64,000 nucleotides of DNA from Capsaspora owczarzaki ATCC 30864 (taxonomy: Eukaryota; Opisthokonta; Filasterea). The notes under the pieces were generated by a model. The model had not been told where the DNA came from. It saw nothing but the letters and a program-made list of their open reading frames with translations, and made no database searches. Made by a program: the position numbers and the translations under genes. The stretch's first letter is position 1. Each line of letters opens with the position of its first letter. Positions 11,197-21,571 of the stretch are shown here, piece by piece. Location: assembly GCF_000151315.2 (NCBI RefSeq), contig NW_011887298.1, forward strand, positions 309,417 through 373,416, in the 5' to 3' direction.

Positions 11197-13272
11197 ATGC
11201 GCGCGCTGTCGCCTGGACTGGCTTTCCTCCGCTCGCCGTTGGCGCTTCGAGTCGCTGGCCTCTCGTCCACTCCCGCGACCTCGTCATCATCGTCGTCATC
11301 GTCGTCGTCATCATCGACGTCGTCAGCGTCGTCATCATCGAATCTGGATTGCGCGACTGTGGCGTCGTCAAGTGCTGCAGACGCTTCCCATCACGCATTC
11401 AAAGGTTGGCCAATGCAATAGGCAATGCGCCTCGCAACCAACCCGAAAAGAAAAAAAATCAGGCAGACGTGAGGCTGGATACAGTTGTTTGGCGACTTAT
11501 TGTCTCTTATTGTTGTTGGATTGCTTTGGATAGGGAGCTCGCTGGTCAAGATTCCGCACGTCCACAACCGGTCGAACACGCACCGGTCGCGATCGGTGGT
11601 CACCCAGCTGCTGTGGATGGAGCGCCTGGCCAAGGAAAAGCAAGATTTGTTGCGCCCGGCGATCGCATCGGGTGACGCTGCAAGCATCATCAACCAGGGT
11701 GCGCTCACCAAGCGCATGCGTGATTCGTACTCTGAAATCCATCTGCCGTTTGGCAGTCTGGAGTCCCTCCGCGACGACTACACCAACGTCTATGGCACCA
11801 TTCGCTTTGGCAAGCTGCTGGAAGACATTGATGCGTTTGCCGCCAACGTTGCGTACAAGCACTGCGATGACAGCAACCCACTGACCCCGCCACTGACAAT
11901 CGTCACTGCGTCGGTCGATCGTATCGACATTCTCAATCCTCTCACAATGCGCGATCTTGCGCTCATGGGCTTTGTCTCGTGGGTGGGAACTTCGTCGATG
12001 GAGGTCTCCATCTGGCTCGTCGACGCTCATGAACTGCACGCTGCGCGTGCCGAAAAGCTGCAGGCGCAAGGCAAGCCGGCTCTGTTCGTTACGTCGCCTG
12101 TGACAGCCGATGGCGAGTTGGGCATCCTGGACATTGGATCACCCGAACTCTACCTCACACCCAGCGAAGTGCCCTGTCGAAACATTCTCCTCACGGCGTC
12201 AGTCACAATGGTCGCACGTGATCCCGTCACCCAGAAGGCCACCAACGTCAACCGCTTGGAACCCGAGTCGCCTGAAGAGCGTGTTATTTTTGCCATGGGT
12301 GCAGGTAATGAACGACGAGCTCATTGCAGCATGGCTTTGAATCACGAGCTCTCTCATTGTACACCTCCTGTTATTGACTGCCGTTGTCGTGTTGTTGTGA
12401 TAGCAAACAAACTCCGGCGCAAGGAACGCGCGGCTCGCTCGCTTTCAAAGATGCCTCCCACGGCGGAGGAGAGTGCGCTCGTTCACGATCTGTTTCTCAA
12501 ACGCGCTGCAGTTCAACAGCGTCATCTCGATGCCGCCAACTTTGTCATGATGCGCGACACCATCATGAGCTCGACCACTGTTTGCCAGCCTCAGGTTTGA
12601 GAATAGCCATTGAAGCTCTTTTTTTTTTTTTCCTTTTTTTTGTTTTGTTTATCGTTTGTATAGCCTTGCTCACACCTATGAACCCTCTGTCTTGCTGGAA
12701 CACTTTGCAGGACCGCAACATTCACCATCGCATCTTTGGCGGATGGCTGATGCGCAACGCGTATGAACTGGCCTGGGCGGCAAGCCACTTTTATGCTCGT
12801 GCCCCGCCGGTATTTGTGGCTCTCGATGACATTTCCTTCCAGAAGCCCGTTGAGATTGGCTCCATCTTGTCCTACACTTCCCAAGTGACATTTGCGCGCG
12901 GGTTCCCCCACAAGTCGTTCCATGTCTCGGTACGATTGTCGGTGGATGGCGACAAGGGCTTTTTGAGGTGGTGCGGTGCTGCTTTCTTTGGTTCCTCAAT
13001 TCCCCCTCTCCTGCTTTTGTTGCTTCGATCTTTCTCATTGATTACAGGTTCGTGCCGACATCATTGATCCAGTCACCGGTCGCCAGGAAACAACGAACGT
13101 TTTCCATTTTGTGTTTGTGTGCGAAAAGCCAATCAAGCCGCTGCTTCCAGAGACTTACGAAGAATCGATGAAATATCTCGAGTCGATGCGTCGCTACATT
13201 GACGGCAAACTGTTGACCAAGCGTGAAGCTGAGGCTCGAGAAGAGCAGAGAAGGCTCTCTGCCAAGCTTTGA
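11197..13272 (+). CDS. ACOT9: ACOT9-like mitochondrial acyl-CoA thioesterase (double hotdog)
   Basis: Exons 11197-11404, 11534-12304, 12404-12594, 12711-12929 and 13048-13272 give 537 codons. The protein hydrolyses acyl-CoA to free acid and CoA. The start was chosen because MRALSPGLAFLRSPLALRVAG looks like a mitochondrial targeting peptide; an in-frame ATG at 11071 would add 42 residues. A Ser-rich linker follows. The first hotdog domain spans roughly residues 150-310 (YGTIRFGKLLEDIDAFAANVAY). The second is in exons 4-5 (DRNIHHRIFGGWLMRNAYELAW, FQKPVEIGSIL), separated by KMPPTAEE and an ANFVMM helix typical of ACOT9/10. Human ACOT9 is about 440 residues; the excess is mainly N-terminal. Directly downstream lies a fragment resembling an LRR-gene 3' end. 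Confidence 0.9.
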
Positions 13273-13324
13273 CCGATTCCAAAGTTTTTGTCACTTGAAG
13301 CTCATGTGTAGATGGTGTATCTGC

Positions 13325-13450
13325 TGTTGTGCATCCATTCAGCCGGGATTTGGCTACTGTCGACCAACTGCGCAAAATGAAGGACGACGGCGGTGTCGTC
13401 GTTGCTTTCGTGGTTTTGATTGGCAGACTCGTGTTCAAATTGTTCATTGT
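13325..13450 (+). repeat. Fragment of LRR-gene terminal exon and 3' UTR (copy C)
   Basis: On the plus strand this segment closely matches the last intron end, last exon and start of the 3' UTR of the LRR gene that lies on the minus strand at about 27005-26880. Shared features are the acceptor context CATTCAG, a coding-like DL...D.LRKM, then a GACGACGGCGG block and a TTTTGATTGGCAGACTC block. The similarity stops within the UTR at about 13450. No LRR exons precede it; ACOT9 ends 52 bases upstream. It is therefore a detached fragment, not a gene. The exact limits were set by eye. Confidence 0.75.
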
Positions 13451-13518
13451 TGATACCTCAAAAGACCCGAAAACAGCTATATTGGAAGATCAGTCGATCA
13501 TAGAGTGTCGCGTTAGAA

Positions 13519-13625
13519 ACTCCTATCAGGCCCATTTTACTAGTTTTCTTGATTTTGGTTTCAACCTGCACTGGTATTTCCCTTTCAATGAACAAACAAT
13601 TTGAATACGAGTCTGCCAATCAAAA
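13519..13625 (-). repeat. Fragment of LRR-gene 3' UTR (copy B, opposite orientation to copy C)
   Basis: 107 bp with about six differences from 26805-26911, the segment that forms the 3' UTR of the LRR gene and also begins three bases after the ITFG1 stop. In gene sense it reads on the minus strand, so copies B and C face each other across about 70 bp and share roughly 45 bp as an inverted repeat (the GATTGGCAGACTCGTNTTCAA block). Confidence 0.8.
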
Positions 13626-14006
13626 AGCTGCAAGCATTGAGCGGTTTGTGGTCAGCAGTGCGCACAGCGATCTCCGTGATGAGCTTTATGGCGGACACCA
13701 ACCACGATATCAGGCCGCTCCTAGACGGCGTGTTTGGTGTGCAAGACACTATTGGTAGGCACGACCAGCTCAAGTCAGCTGTGCCCGCGATTGTTGATGC
13801 GACAGAGTGATTGATTGCTGAATGTCGGTTGACAGAGGATTTGCAACATACGAAAGCAGTGCCTCAAGCAAATATATCTGTATACAGCGATTTTTGTTTT
13901 AAACAAAAGCGCGATGTCAATTTGAGAAGTTCTGAAAGTCCATCAAACAAACTGAAACAAAGCAATTGGATCTACTGCTGCTTTTTTCTGAGCTCACAAG
14001 CTCATC
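13626..14006. other. Intergenic region, no supported gene
   Basis: Holds a short plus-strand open frame that runs out of repeat copy B (13601-13810) with no recognisable similarity. No splice-supported gene was found. The stretch is between the two LRR-derived fragments and the small ORF at 14007. Confidence 0.4.
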
Positions 14007-14237
14007 ATGGAGCGCATCCCTCAGGGCTTCTGCGGCATCACCTCCAACCAGTATGAGCTGAGCACCTCCGCGCGGAGCAGAAAGCAGACGACGACCGCTC
14101 AGCTCAGGGGGCGCAAGCGAGGTCAACCAAGCTCTTCTTCGCATTGGAGCGAGACAACCGGAAGCCCAAGCCATCGACCGGCTCGTATACAACGGCCAAG
14201 AGGCGACAGAACCAGCGTGAAGAGAGCACGATTGTAG
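14007..14237 (+). CDS. Small hypothetical ORF, basic and Ser/Arg-rich
   Basis: A 76-codon frame beginning MERIPQGFCGITSNQYELS and ending in a basic tail (PRGDRTSVKRARL). GC-rich third positions resemble the neighbouring genes, which is the only support for coding. No family is recognised. It is convergent with PSMD3, whose stop lies 114 bases away, and it may instead be part of an untranslated region or a chance frame. Confidence 0.3.
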   Translation: MERIPQGFCGITSNQYELSTSARSRKQTTTAQLRGRKRGQPSSSSHWSETTGSPSHRPARIQRPRGDRTSVKRARL

Positions 14238-14350
14238 TTCATTGTTGGTCTTTCACAAAATCGCCTTCTCAAAGGGCAACACAACGAAACAAAATCAACA
14301 CCAAGCATCTACAGAGATCCCACAGCAGAGAGAACTCGAGCCGTATCATT

Positions 14351-16599
14351 TTAGTCTTCCTCGGCAGCCATCTCTTCAGCAAATTCCTTCTCTTGCTGTT
14401 CTCGGTCACGTCGCTCCTCGGCCGTCTCGAGCGCCTTTCGGTGGGCATTTGGCGGGAAACGGAGCGCCTTGACGCATTCGTTGTGAATGTTCAGGCAGAA
14501 TCCGATGCGTTGGTTGAATGCCTCGAGTGGCTCACTTGTGTTATAGACGTCCAGGAGTTCGCTCGACTGCATGACGCCGTTCGTGCGGTCAATGCTCGCT
14601 TCAATCACACCGTCGCGAATCGCCTGCGGGAGAGAGAGAGAGCAAGCAAGAGGTCATATGTTAGAATTTTCAACTCAATAGCAGCTCAGTGTATATATAT
14701 ATAGAGAGAGAAAGCCCAAAACAAACCTTGGCCACAATGAACTCGGCGTCCAGAGCGCTCGGCAATTGCAATTTTTCTGCGATATCGGCCGTGGAAATGC
14801 GCGAGTAGGACAGGTTGATCATGCGAACACCAGTCTTAATGACGCTGTGGCGAAGACTGTCAAGTCGAACAACAACCCCCCAAAAATACCAAAATCACGA
14901 GCAAACGAGGTCAACACAATTTCGAGAATCGAGCAATCGTCCAGCCCTTCAGCGCAACAACACAGCCTACACACCGAAGAATCAACATGTAATTGCCGTC
15001 AGCCTTAAACTTGTCGGCATGCGTGTCGACGACGGAGCCGAATTCGGTGAGGTTGCCATCTCGCACGGCCTTGGAGAGCAGCAGGTATGGCTCCAGAGAG
15101 CGTCGCAGAATGGGTTGGCGGAAGAGCGCGCGCTCTGGAATCTCGCCGAGCAAGAGCTGCACAATGACGGCCAGCTTGTTGACTGTTTGCAAAAAGCCGG
15201 GGGCGGACGTCTGAGGTGCCTTGCGCAGAGCCTGCTGGAGGTGCTGGAAAGCCTCGCTGTACTCGAGCTGCGTTGCGCGGATTCGGCCAAGGTAATAAAA
15301 GTAACGCGCCCACTCGTTGTTGGAGGCATGGTCGGGGAAGGTCGACTTGACAATCAGCTTGTCGGCCTGCTCGTACAAGCCGTGCTCAAGGTAGTTGCGC
15401 ACAAGCAAGTTGATGAGCGTTGCCTGACCCTCGTCGTCGCGGTGGAGTGTAGCCGTGCGCAATGCGGCGTGCAGCATAGGGCGGACGTCCGTCTCGTTGC
15501 CCGAGAGATCATGTGCGCGCATAAAGTAAAAGTACGCCTTGGCCTCGATCTGGTCGAGCGAGCGACGGCTGTGCTGCTGCAGCTTGGCGAGCAAGGCGGC
15601 AGCGAGCTCGCGGGCAGGGCCGTAGACCTTCGAGTCGAGCAAAAAGATGACGACGAGCAGCTGCAAGTATGCGTCGACCTCCGGATTGACGGACGCCGGC
15701 GGACCAGCGGGCTTCTTTGCCTTGGTCGCAGGCGCTGTGGTCGTGGTCGTGGCCGACGTAGTGGTGGTGCTGGTGCTTGCCGGAGCGGCGGCAGTGGTGT
15801 CCATTGGCGTCGCGGTCGACGAAGCAGCAGTAGCAGCAACAGCAGCAGCAGCGCTCTCTTCGGCAGCCACCGTCACCGCGCCAGAGTCGAGATCCATGGG
15901 CTCTGCATCGCCGGGCACCAACGCAAGCGCCTCCAGCAGCAGCGCCTTGGTCTCCGATGCAGTCGGAAGGAAGTGGTTGAGCGCCGTCACCAAAATCTTC
16001 TTGTTCAGAGTGTGCCTCAGTCGCGAGATTGCGCGCAGCACCCGCGTTGCGTAGCGCGTTTCCTGATTCGGTCGAGCGAATGGCAGAACGCACGGCAACG
16101 CACACACACACACACACACACACAACGTTAGTCACAAACAAAACAACAAAACCCCAACTCAAAAAAAAAAAAAAAAAAAAAAAAAAAAGCCAGAGATCGC
16201 GAAACGCAGCATTTTTTTTTTTGTTTTTTTTTTTTTTTTTTGGAGCAGCGTTTTCGAGTTTGGAGCACAGTTTGACAGACAAGAACGATGTGGCTCTGGC
16301 AACTTTGAAACGCAAGTAGGAGGAAGAAGAAGAAGAAGAGAGAGGGACGAAGAGGAGGGGCGAATGAGGACGAAACTTGCCTTGGCAGTAACGCCGCGGT
16401 CGAGAAGGGCAATCTGGTAGCGAATGTCAGCGACGGCAGCCTGCTCGGGGGTCGCAGCTGGTGCTGATGTTGGTGCTGATGATGACGATGATGACGACGA
16501 GGCGTTGTTGGTGCCGTCGGAGCCAGAGCCAGAGCCCGAGCCCGCTGGGGTTGCAATCGCGTTCGCTGCGTCGTCCTTCTTCTCTGCTGCAGGCGGCAT
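14351..16599 (-). CDS. PSMD3: 26S proteasome regulatory subunit Rpn3 / PSMD3
   Basis: Four exons, in transcript order 16381-16599, 14975-16062, 14727-14856 and 14351-14623, encode 569 codons (human 534). Rpn3 is a PCI-domain lid subunit of the 19S regulatory particle. The N-terminus is Ser/Ala-rich. The core matches the family closely: [48 protein letters not shown] and [14 protein letters not shown]. Exon 3 carries the winged-helix part ([18 protein letters not shown]) and exon 4 the [12 protein letters not shown]...[10 protein letters not shown] tail. Intron 1 (16063-16380) begins GCAAGT rather than GT: the only donor that joins the two conserved blocks in frame follows the codon for Lys73. 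That intron also contains A28 and T11-G-T18 tracts. Confidence 0.95.
16161..16241. repeat. Facing A28 and T29 homopolymer tracts in PSMD3 intron 1
   Basis: A run of 28 A (16161-16188) is followed after 23 bases by T11-G-T18 (16212-16241). In the transcript these two tracts could pair into a hairpin stem of up to about 28 A:U pairs inside the GC-AG intron. Run lengths in such tracts are prone to sequencing error. An AC microsatellite (about 16107-16132) lies beside it. Confidence 0.7.
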
Positions 16600-16722
16600 A
16601 AGAACTGTGTGACGAAAAAAAAAAAGAGGAATGGGGTGAGAGATCTGAGATTCGCTCAGAGCATGAAAATGATTGGATGCTGGACAACTACAGGCCGATA
16701 CAGAACAAAACAAACGAAGTCC

Positions 16723-16861
16723 TGTTATGGATTGATGTGTATCTGTATTTGGAGTGTGTTCACTCGTCGCTTTGTATAAGTGAAGTCTCTTGTTTCCCTA
16801 TCATCACTCTCATCATCAACCCATTACTCGTATCTTCGTGGAAGGATCTCTGATCATAACA
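16723..16861 (+). repeat. 5' LTR
   Basis: 139 bp, starting TGTTATGG and ending CATAACA. It contains a TATA-like TTGTATAAG that could serve the element's promoter. No convincing tRNA primer-binding site (TGG...) follows it. Confidence 0.92.
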
Positions 16862-16888
16862 CTGCGACGAGTCTCGAGGGTCGAGTAA

Positions 16889-17959
16889 TTGATGTCTAAG
16901 GTGACGACTAGAGTAGGAACCAGGAAATTGAATCAGAATCAAGCAATGCCCAATAACGAGCAGGGCGTCGATACGACGGCGCCCACTGCGGGCACGTCGA
17001 GCGCAACAAGCGCACCAGCTGAACCAATGAGCGCGCAAGAGATGATGCGAATGATGACTCAAGCGATGGTTTCCTCAATGCAGGAGGTCGTCAAGGAGGC
17101 GATGCGCAAGGGAACCGCTGAGATCGCTGTATCAAGCCATGCGGCCTCCACCACCACGGCAAGCCCCACCACCAGCACTGAACTGTGGAGACATGGCATG
17201 CAGGTGACACCCTTCGATGGGACGCTGTTGGATCTGGAACGTTTTGTCACGGACATCCGACGCAAGCTTGAGTCAGTGACGGCACCCGAGAAGGACAAGG
17301 TCGACTTTGTGCTTGGTCATCTGGGTGTCGCAGCGAGGCGTTACTGTAGCCATGTCAAGTTCGAGACTGCGGAAGCTCTGCTGGAGTACATTATGAATGT
17401 GTATGGCGTCAAGAACAGCAAGAATAACGCACTCAGGGAAATCATCCAAGCGGTGGCGGATCCAAAGATTTCTGCGAGGCACTTCAAGAAGGTCATGCTG
17501 TTGAATGTGCCCAAAGCGGAACTTACGGATGATTTGGTGAGGCGCTTCATTGTGCTGCAAGCGGAAGACAAAGGCGTGCGCGATGTGGCGAAGGAGCTGT
17601 GCAAGGACACCACCGAGATGACGTGGATTGATGCATTGAACGAGTTGGTCGAAAGCATGCCGAGCAAGGTACGAGCGGAGACCAGCACCAGTAGTCAAGC
17701 TCCCAGGCACGTCCAAAAGCCGAATCGAGACAAGAACGGTCATCACGCAGGCAAGAGCAAGGACAAGGACGTCAAGAGCTGCAAGCACTGTGGCAGGACG
17801 AACCACAAGTCGGAGGCATGCTATTCCAAAGGCGGCACTGCGGCTGCGGCTGCGGGCAGTTCCGAGGAGGAGTCTGATGACTCGGACGATGCTCCTGCTC
17901 CCAAGAAGGCTCCCAAGAAGGCTCCCAAGAATGGCCAGGACGGCCAGGGAAAAGCCTGA
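16889..17959 (+). CDS. Gag-like protein of the LTR element
   Basis: A 356-codon frame. The N-terminal 75 residues are Thr/Ala-rich, the middle is a helical capsid-like region (LDLERFVTDIRRKLESV onward), and near residue 295 there is one CCHC zinc knuckle, CKHCGRTNHKS.AC (C-x2-C-x4-H-x4-C), typical of retroelement nucleocapsid. The tail is rich in acidic residues, then Lys/Pro. It is part of the element at 16718-19549. Confidence 0.85.
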   Translation: MMSKVTTRVGTRKLNQNQAMPNNEQGVDTTAPTAGTSSATSAPAEPMSAQEMMRMMTQAMVSSMQEVVKEAMRKGTAEIAVSSHAASTTTASPTTSTELWRHGMQVTPFDGTLLDLERFVTDIRRKLESVTAPEKDKVDFVLGHLGVAARRYCSHVKFETAEALLEYIMNVYGVKNSKNNALREIIQAVADPKISARHFKKVMLLNVPKAELTDDLVRRFIVLQAEDKGVRDVAKELCKDTTEMTWIDALNELVESMPSKVRAETSTSSQAPRHVQKPNRDKNGHHAGKSKDKDVKSCKHCGRTNHKSEACYSKGGTAAAAAGSSEEESDDSDDAPAPKKAPKKAPKNGQDGQGKA

Positions 17960-17973
17960 GGGTAGACACGAAT

Positions 17974-18948
17974 TTGCATCCTTCGCGTGTACTACTCAAT
18001 AAAATTCTTTCAAAGAAGAATGCAGTGCAATCTACGGTGTGCATAGGCCGCAAGTTTAGCAAGACCACACCGACCCGAGCGCTTTTCGACTCGGGGTCGA
18101 CGCGCACGCTGGCAGCCAGTGCCTCGGTTGAGGCGTGGGGCTTGGAGCCGCATGTGCTGGAGCGGCCGATGACGGTACGCATGGTCGATACGACGACGCG
18201 CGACATTACGCACGCGGCCTGGGCCAAGCTGACGATCGGCAAGTGGCGTGGCAAGGTGCTGGTCTACATCCTGCCGCAATGCATCATGCCCCTGATCATA
18301 GGCATGGATGTGTTGCAGCGGATTACGGACAGCGGCCCGATTCGTGTCAAAGCTCAAGAGGCGGAGAGCGCAGCGTTGCTCGTTGGGGAAAAGGCATCGC
18401 CACAGCAGCCGTTCGATCCGAAGGCCATTCCGGAAGCGTTTCGGGAGTTCGCAGCCTTGTTTGATCCAGCGGCAGCGGACAAATACCCTCCCAAACGCGG
18501 TCCGCTGGACGTGAAGCTGCGGTTCGCGAGCGGTGACGTCGAGACGCCATATCGGCGCACCAAGTACAACGAGGAGGAGCGAGCGGCACTCGATGAGATC
18601 ATTGACAATGGTCTTCGCACGGGTAAAATAGTGCCGGCGCCTGGAGCAACGAACCCATCGTCGGTGCTGTTTGTGAAAGAAGAACCGGAGAAGAAAATCA
18701 TCAACCGGGTGGTATTCGATCTCCGGGGCCCCAACGCGAAGATTCTGTCTGAGGTCCACGATCTGCCAACAGTTGAGGATATCATGGAATCGATGGCGGG
18801 CATGACGATCTTTTGCAAGCTCGACGTTTCTAAAGCCTTTAACTGTATTCGGCTTGCAGACGAGGACTCCATTAACGCGACGGCGTTCAGGACGCACCGT
18901 GGCGTGTTCAAGTGGACGGTGCTACCCTTCGGCATCAAAGTCGGAAGC
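17974..18948 (+). CDS. Pol-like region of the LTR element (protease and start of RT), cut by the gap
   Basis: The region has an aspartic protease active-site motif (FDSGST) followed by the family's IIGMDVL segment. It continues into the reverse transcriptase palm with NRVVFDLRGPNA, LPTVEDIMESMAG and FCKLDVSKAFNCIRL, the Ty3/gypsy-type spacing. The reading frame enters the N-run, so the YxDD box, RNase H and integrase cannot be seen. The relation of this frame to gag was not worked out further. Confidence 0.85.
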
Positions 18949-19391
18949 NNNNNNNNNNNNNNNNNNNNNNNNNNNNNNNNNNNNNNNNNNNNNNNNNNNN
19001 NNNNNNNNNNNNNNNNNNNNNNNNNNNNNNNNNNNNNNNNNNNNNNNNNNNNNNNNNNNNNNNNNNNNNNNNNNNNNNNNNNNNNNNNNNNNNNNNNNNN
19101 NNNNNNNNNNNNNNNNNNNNNNNNNNNNNNNNNNNNNNNNNNNNNNNNNNNNNNNNNNNNNNNNNNNNNNNNNNNNNNNNNNNNNNNNNNNNNNNNNNNN
19201 NNNNNNNNNNNNNNNNNNNNNNNNNNNNNNNNNNNNNNNNNNNNNNNNNNNNNNNNNNNNNNNNNNNNNNNNNNNNNNNNNNNNNNNNNNNNNNNNNNNN
19301 NNNNNNNNNNNNNNNNNNNNNNNNNNNNNNNNNNNNNNNNNNNNNNNNNNNNNNNNNNNNNNNNNNNNNNNNNNNNNNNNNNNNNNNNNNN
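18949..19391. other. Assembly gap (N-run)
   Basis: About 443 unresolved bases inside the retroelement. The length is probably a scaffold estimate; the missing RT end, RNase H and integrase of a typical gypsy element would need considerably more. Confidence 0.97.
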
Positions 19392-19405
19392 CGAAGAAGG
19401 CGGAG

Positions 19406-19544
19406 TGTTATGGATTGATGTGTATCTGTATTTGGAGTGTGTTCACTCGTCGCTTTGTATAAGTGAAGTCTCTTGTTTCCCTATCATCACTCTCATCATC
19501 AACCCATTACTCGTATCTTCGTGGAAGGATCTCTGATCATAACA
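19406..19544 (+). repeat. 3' LTR
   Basis: 139 bp, by eye identical to the 5' LTR, preceded by a purine-rich tract (cgaagaaggcggag) suited to plus-strand priming and followed by the AGTCC target duplication. Confidence 0.92.
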
Positions 19545-19549
19545 AGTCC

Positions 19550-19934
19550 AGCAGATTTACAGTGGACGCGCTGAAGGACAAGCGTAACAAAGTTGATTGT
19601 CAACGAGGCCGATGCCAATGCATCTCGGAACAAGGAATTCACCCCCCCCCCCTTCCTGTTGTCGGACAAAGCAATGGACGTCGGGATCAATGCATATTCA
19701 AAGAGATTTCTAGCCCGACTTGCTCTGCTTGACTGATCAACAAGCTTCAAACAAATTCAAAGAGCTTTTTGTCAGAGGGGGTCTCAGTGAAAAGATGGTC
19801 CGCGCACACACAAGCGGCTGTGCAGTCCACGTCGGGGTAGAAGATTCGTGCGCGTGCGTCTCGATTGCTCAGAAATCGGGCGTCACTTCACTCCCTCTAA
19901 AAGTTAGTTTTTTCTTACTTGTACCCGCGCTTCG
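19550..19934. other. Intergenic region upstream of RAB3GAP1
   Basis: 385 bp between the element's target duplication and the RAB3GAP1 start. It has a C-run near 19640. It must hold the RAB3GAP1 promoter; no core element was recognised. Confidence 0.45.
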
Positions 19935-21539
19935 ATGGAGGACGAGGCGAACAGTGCTGCCGAGTCACCAGCATCCACCGGCAATGTTCATGTCATAGGA
20001 GGTGCTGCTGCTGCTGCTGTTGAGGCTGCTGAGGCCGATGCAGCTGCCGTCTACGCGTCGCTGCACTCGGACGACGCAGCAGCAGCCGAGGCCGCGTTGG
20101 CTTCGCTGGCCGACCAACCCGCGACCGAGTCCAGCACGAGCCCCAACATTGCTGCAGCAAGTGCACAGTCCCGCCACGACACGTTGTCTGGCTCAGACGC
20201 GAGTCTGGCAGGCCTCATTGAGCTGTCTCCGTCGCCGTTGAGCGATGACGCGGGTGTTGAGGCTGAGGCCACCGACGGCCCATCTCCAAGTGCGTCTGCG
20301 AGCCCCGACGACGACGAGAGGAATGCCGTGTTTGAAATCTCAGACTTTACGACGGCGTCGCACTGGGAGCGGTAAAGGCGTGCTTTGACAGAATTCTTGC
20401 TCGGACTTGCTCGATCGCCGCTCAGTCACTCACGGATCATCACGGATCGTCTTGTTTGACGCAGATTCACTTCAAGTCTAGAGCAGCTCTTCCGAAAGTG
20501 GGGCGTTGACCAGCAGCAGTGTCCGACACTCGCGACACTCCCAACGGCACTTGCTGGACTGCCGGGTTCCTCGGAGCGCTATTGCAGCCAGGTGCTCAAC
20601 TTGTCAGAGACCCTGGTGCGCGTCACGCTGTTCTTTGATGCTCGCCTTCAAGACACGACGGCTACAGCGCACATTCGCGGCATGACGACCTCCGTCGCGG
20701 CGAATCTTCGCAATAACTGTATGTACTCCAACCCACTTTGCTTCAACTTGGCCAGGTTTCTCGCTAATTTGAAACTGTTTGACTTTCATCCAGTGGTCCA
20801 CACGCACGCGACCGCACAAATGATGCAGACTTCTGGTGATTTTGTTTTTGACACGCACGATCTCGGCAACTGGTAGGCGCACTTGTTTGATTGCTTGAAA
20901 TGTTCGGGGTCTGAACTGTGCTGTATCGTGCGTATTCCAACCCCTCATTGATCGTGCCAACCCTCATCGACCAAACCTCTCGTTACTGTCAGGTTTGGGC
21001 TCAACCAATACATTGCAGTCACTTCGGCGAACGGCGGATCCATCTCTCCTTCAGACGCCAAGCTGATTTTCAGTTCTCTGAATTTGGCGGCAGTACAATC
21101 GCGATGGTACGTGCACCCAACAAACAAAGGCTTTGAACTTGTAGCTGATACCCGCCGTTACGACTTTATCCAACCTAACAAACCGTGTGGACTGCTCTGA
21201 ACCAAAACTGCGCAGCGTCATCCCACTTTTCGTTCAAGTGTACGAGCCATGGCGCAAAATGTATCTCGGAAGCAGCTGCGATGCGGAAGCACACACCAAA
21301 TTCGACACGCTCACCCTGCAGAGCGGTCCAGTACACTACCGCCATTTGACCGGGCTCGTTGATTTGTTCAACTCGAAACTTGCGCTTCCTCCCGCCCTGG
21401 CTGCCACCGTCTTGACGACTGTTGCCGTGCGCTTTACCTATGTCTTGTCATGGTGGTTTTCAACAGGCAGTGTCGGAGGTGTTTCACCCAGCTCATCGAC
21501 CGACACCAGCGCGCTCGGTCCGGCGACATACTCGCAGGA

Positions 21540-21571
<32 letters not shown>

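Larger units (their letters stand above)
16718..19549 (+). mobile_element. Ty3/gypsy-like LTR retrotransposon, with assembly gap
   Basis: Element bounded by two 139 bp LTRs (16723-16861 and 19406-19544) that appear identical and have TG...CA ends, flanked by the 5 bp target duplication AGTCC (16718-16722 and 19545-19549). Internal parts in order are gag with a zinc knuckle, protease, and the start of reverse transcriptase. After these comes a run of N (about 18949-19391) that replaces the rest, and a purine-rich tract (19392-19405) just before the 3' LTR. Identical LTRs imply a recent insertion. RNase H and integrase are not visible, so the true element is probably longer than drawn. It sits between PSMD3 and RAB3GAP1 and disrupts neither. 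The family assignment rests on the gag-protease-RT order and RT motifs. Confidence 0.92.

Noticed and set aside
14815-16131. A 438-codon plus-strand frame across PSMD3
   Set aside because: Antisense to well-conserved Rpn3 exons; low-complexity composition and no family resemblance.
16862-16888. tRNA primer-binding site after the 5' LTR
   Set aside because: No TGG-initiated complement to a tRNA 3' end could be recognised; a different priming mode cannot be judged by eye.
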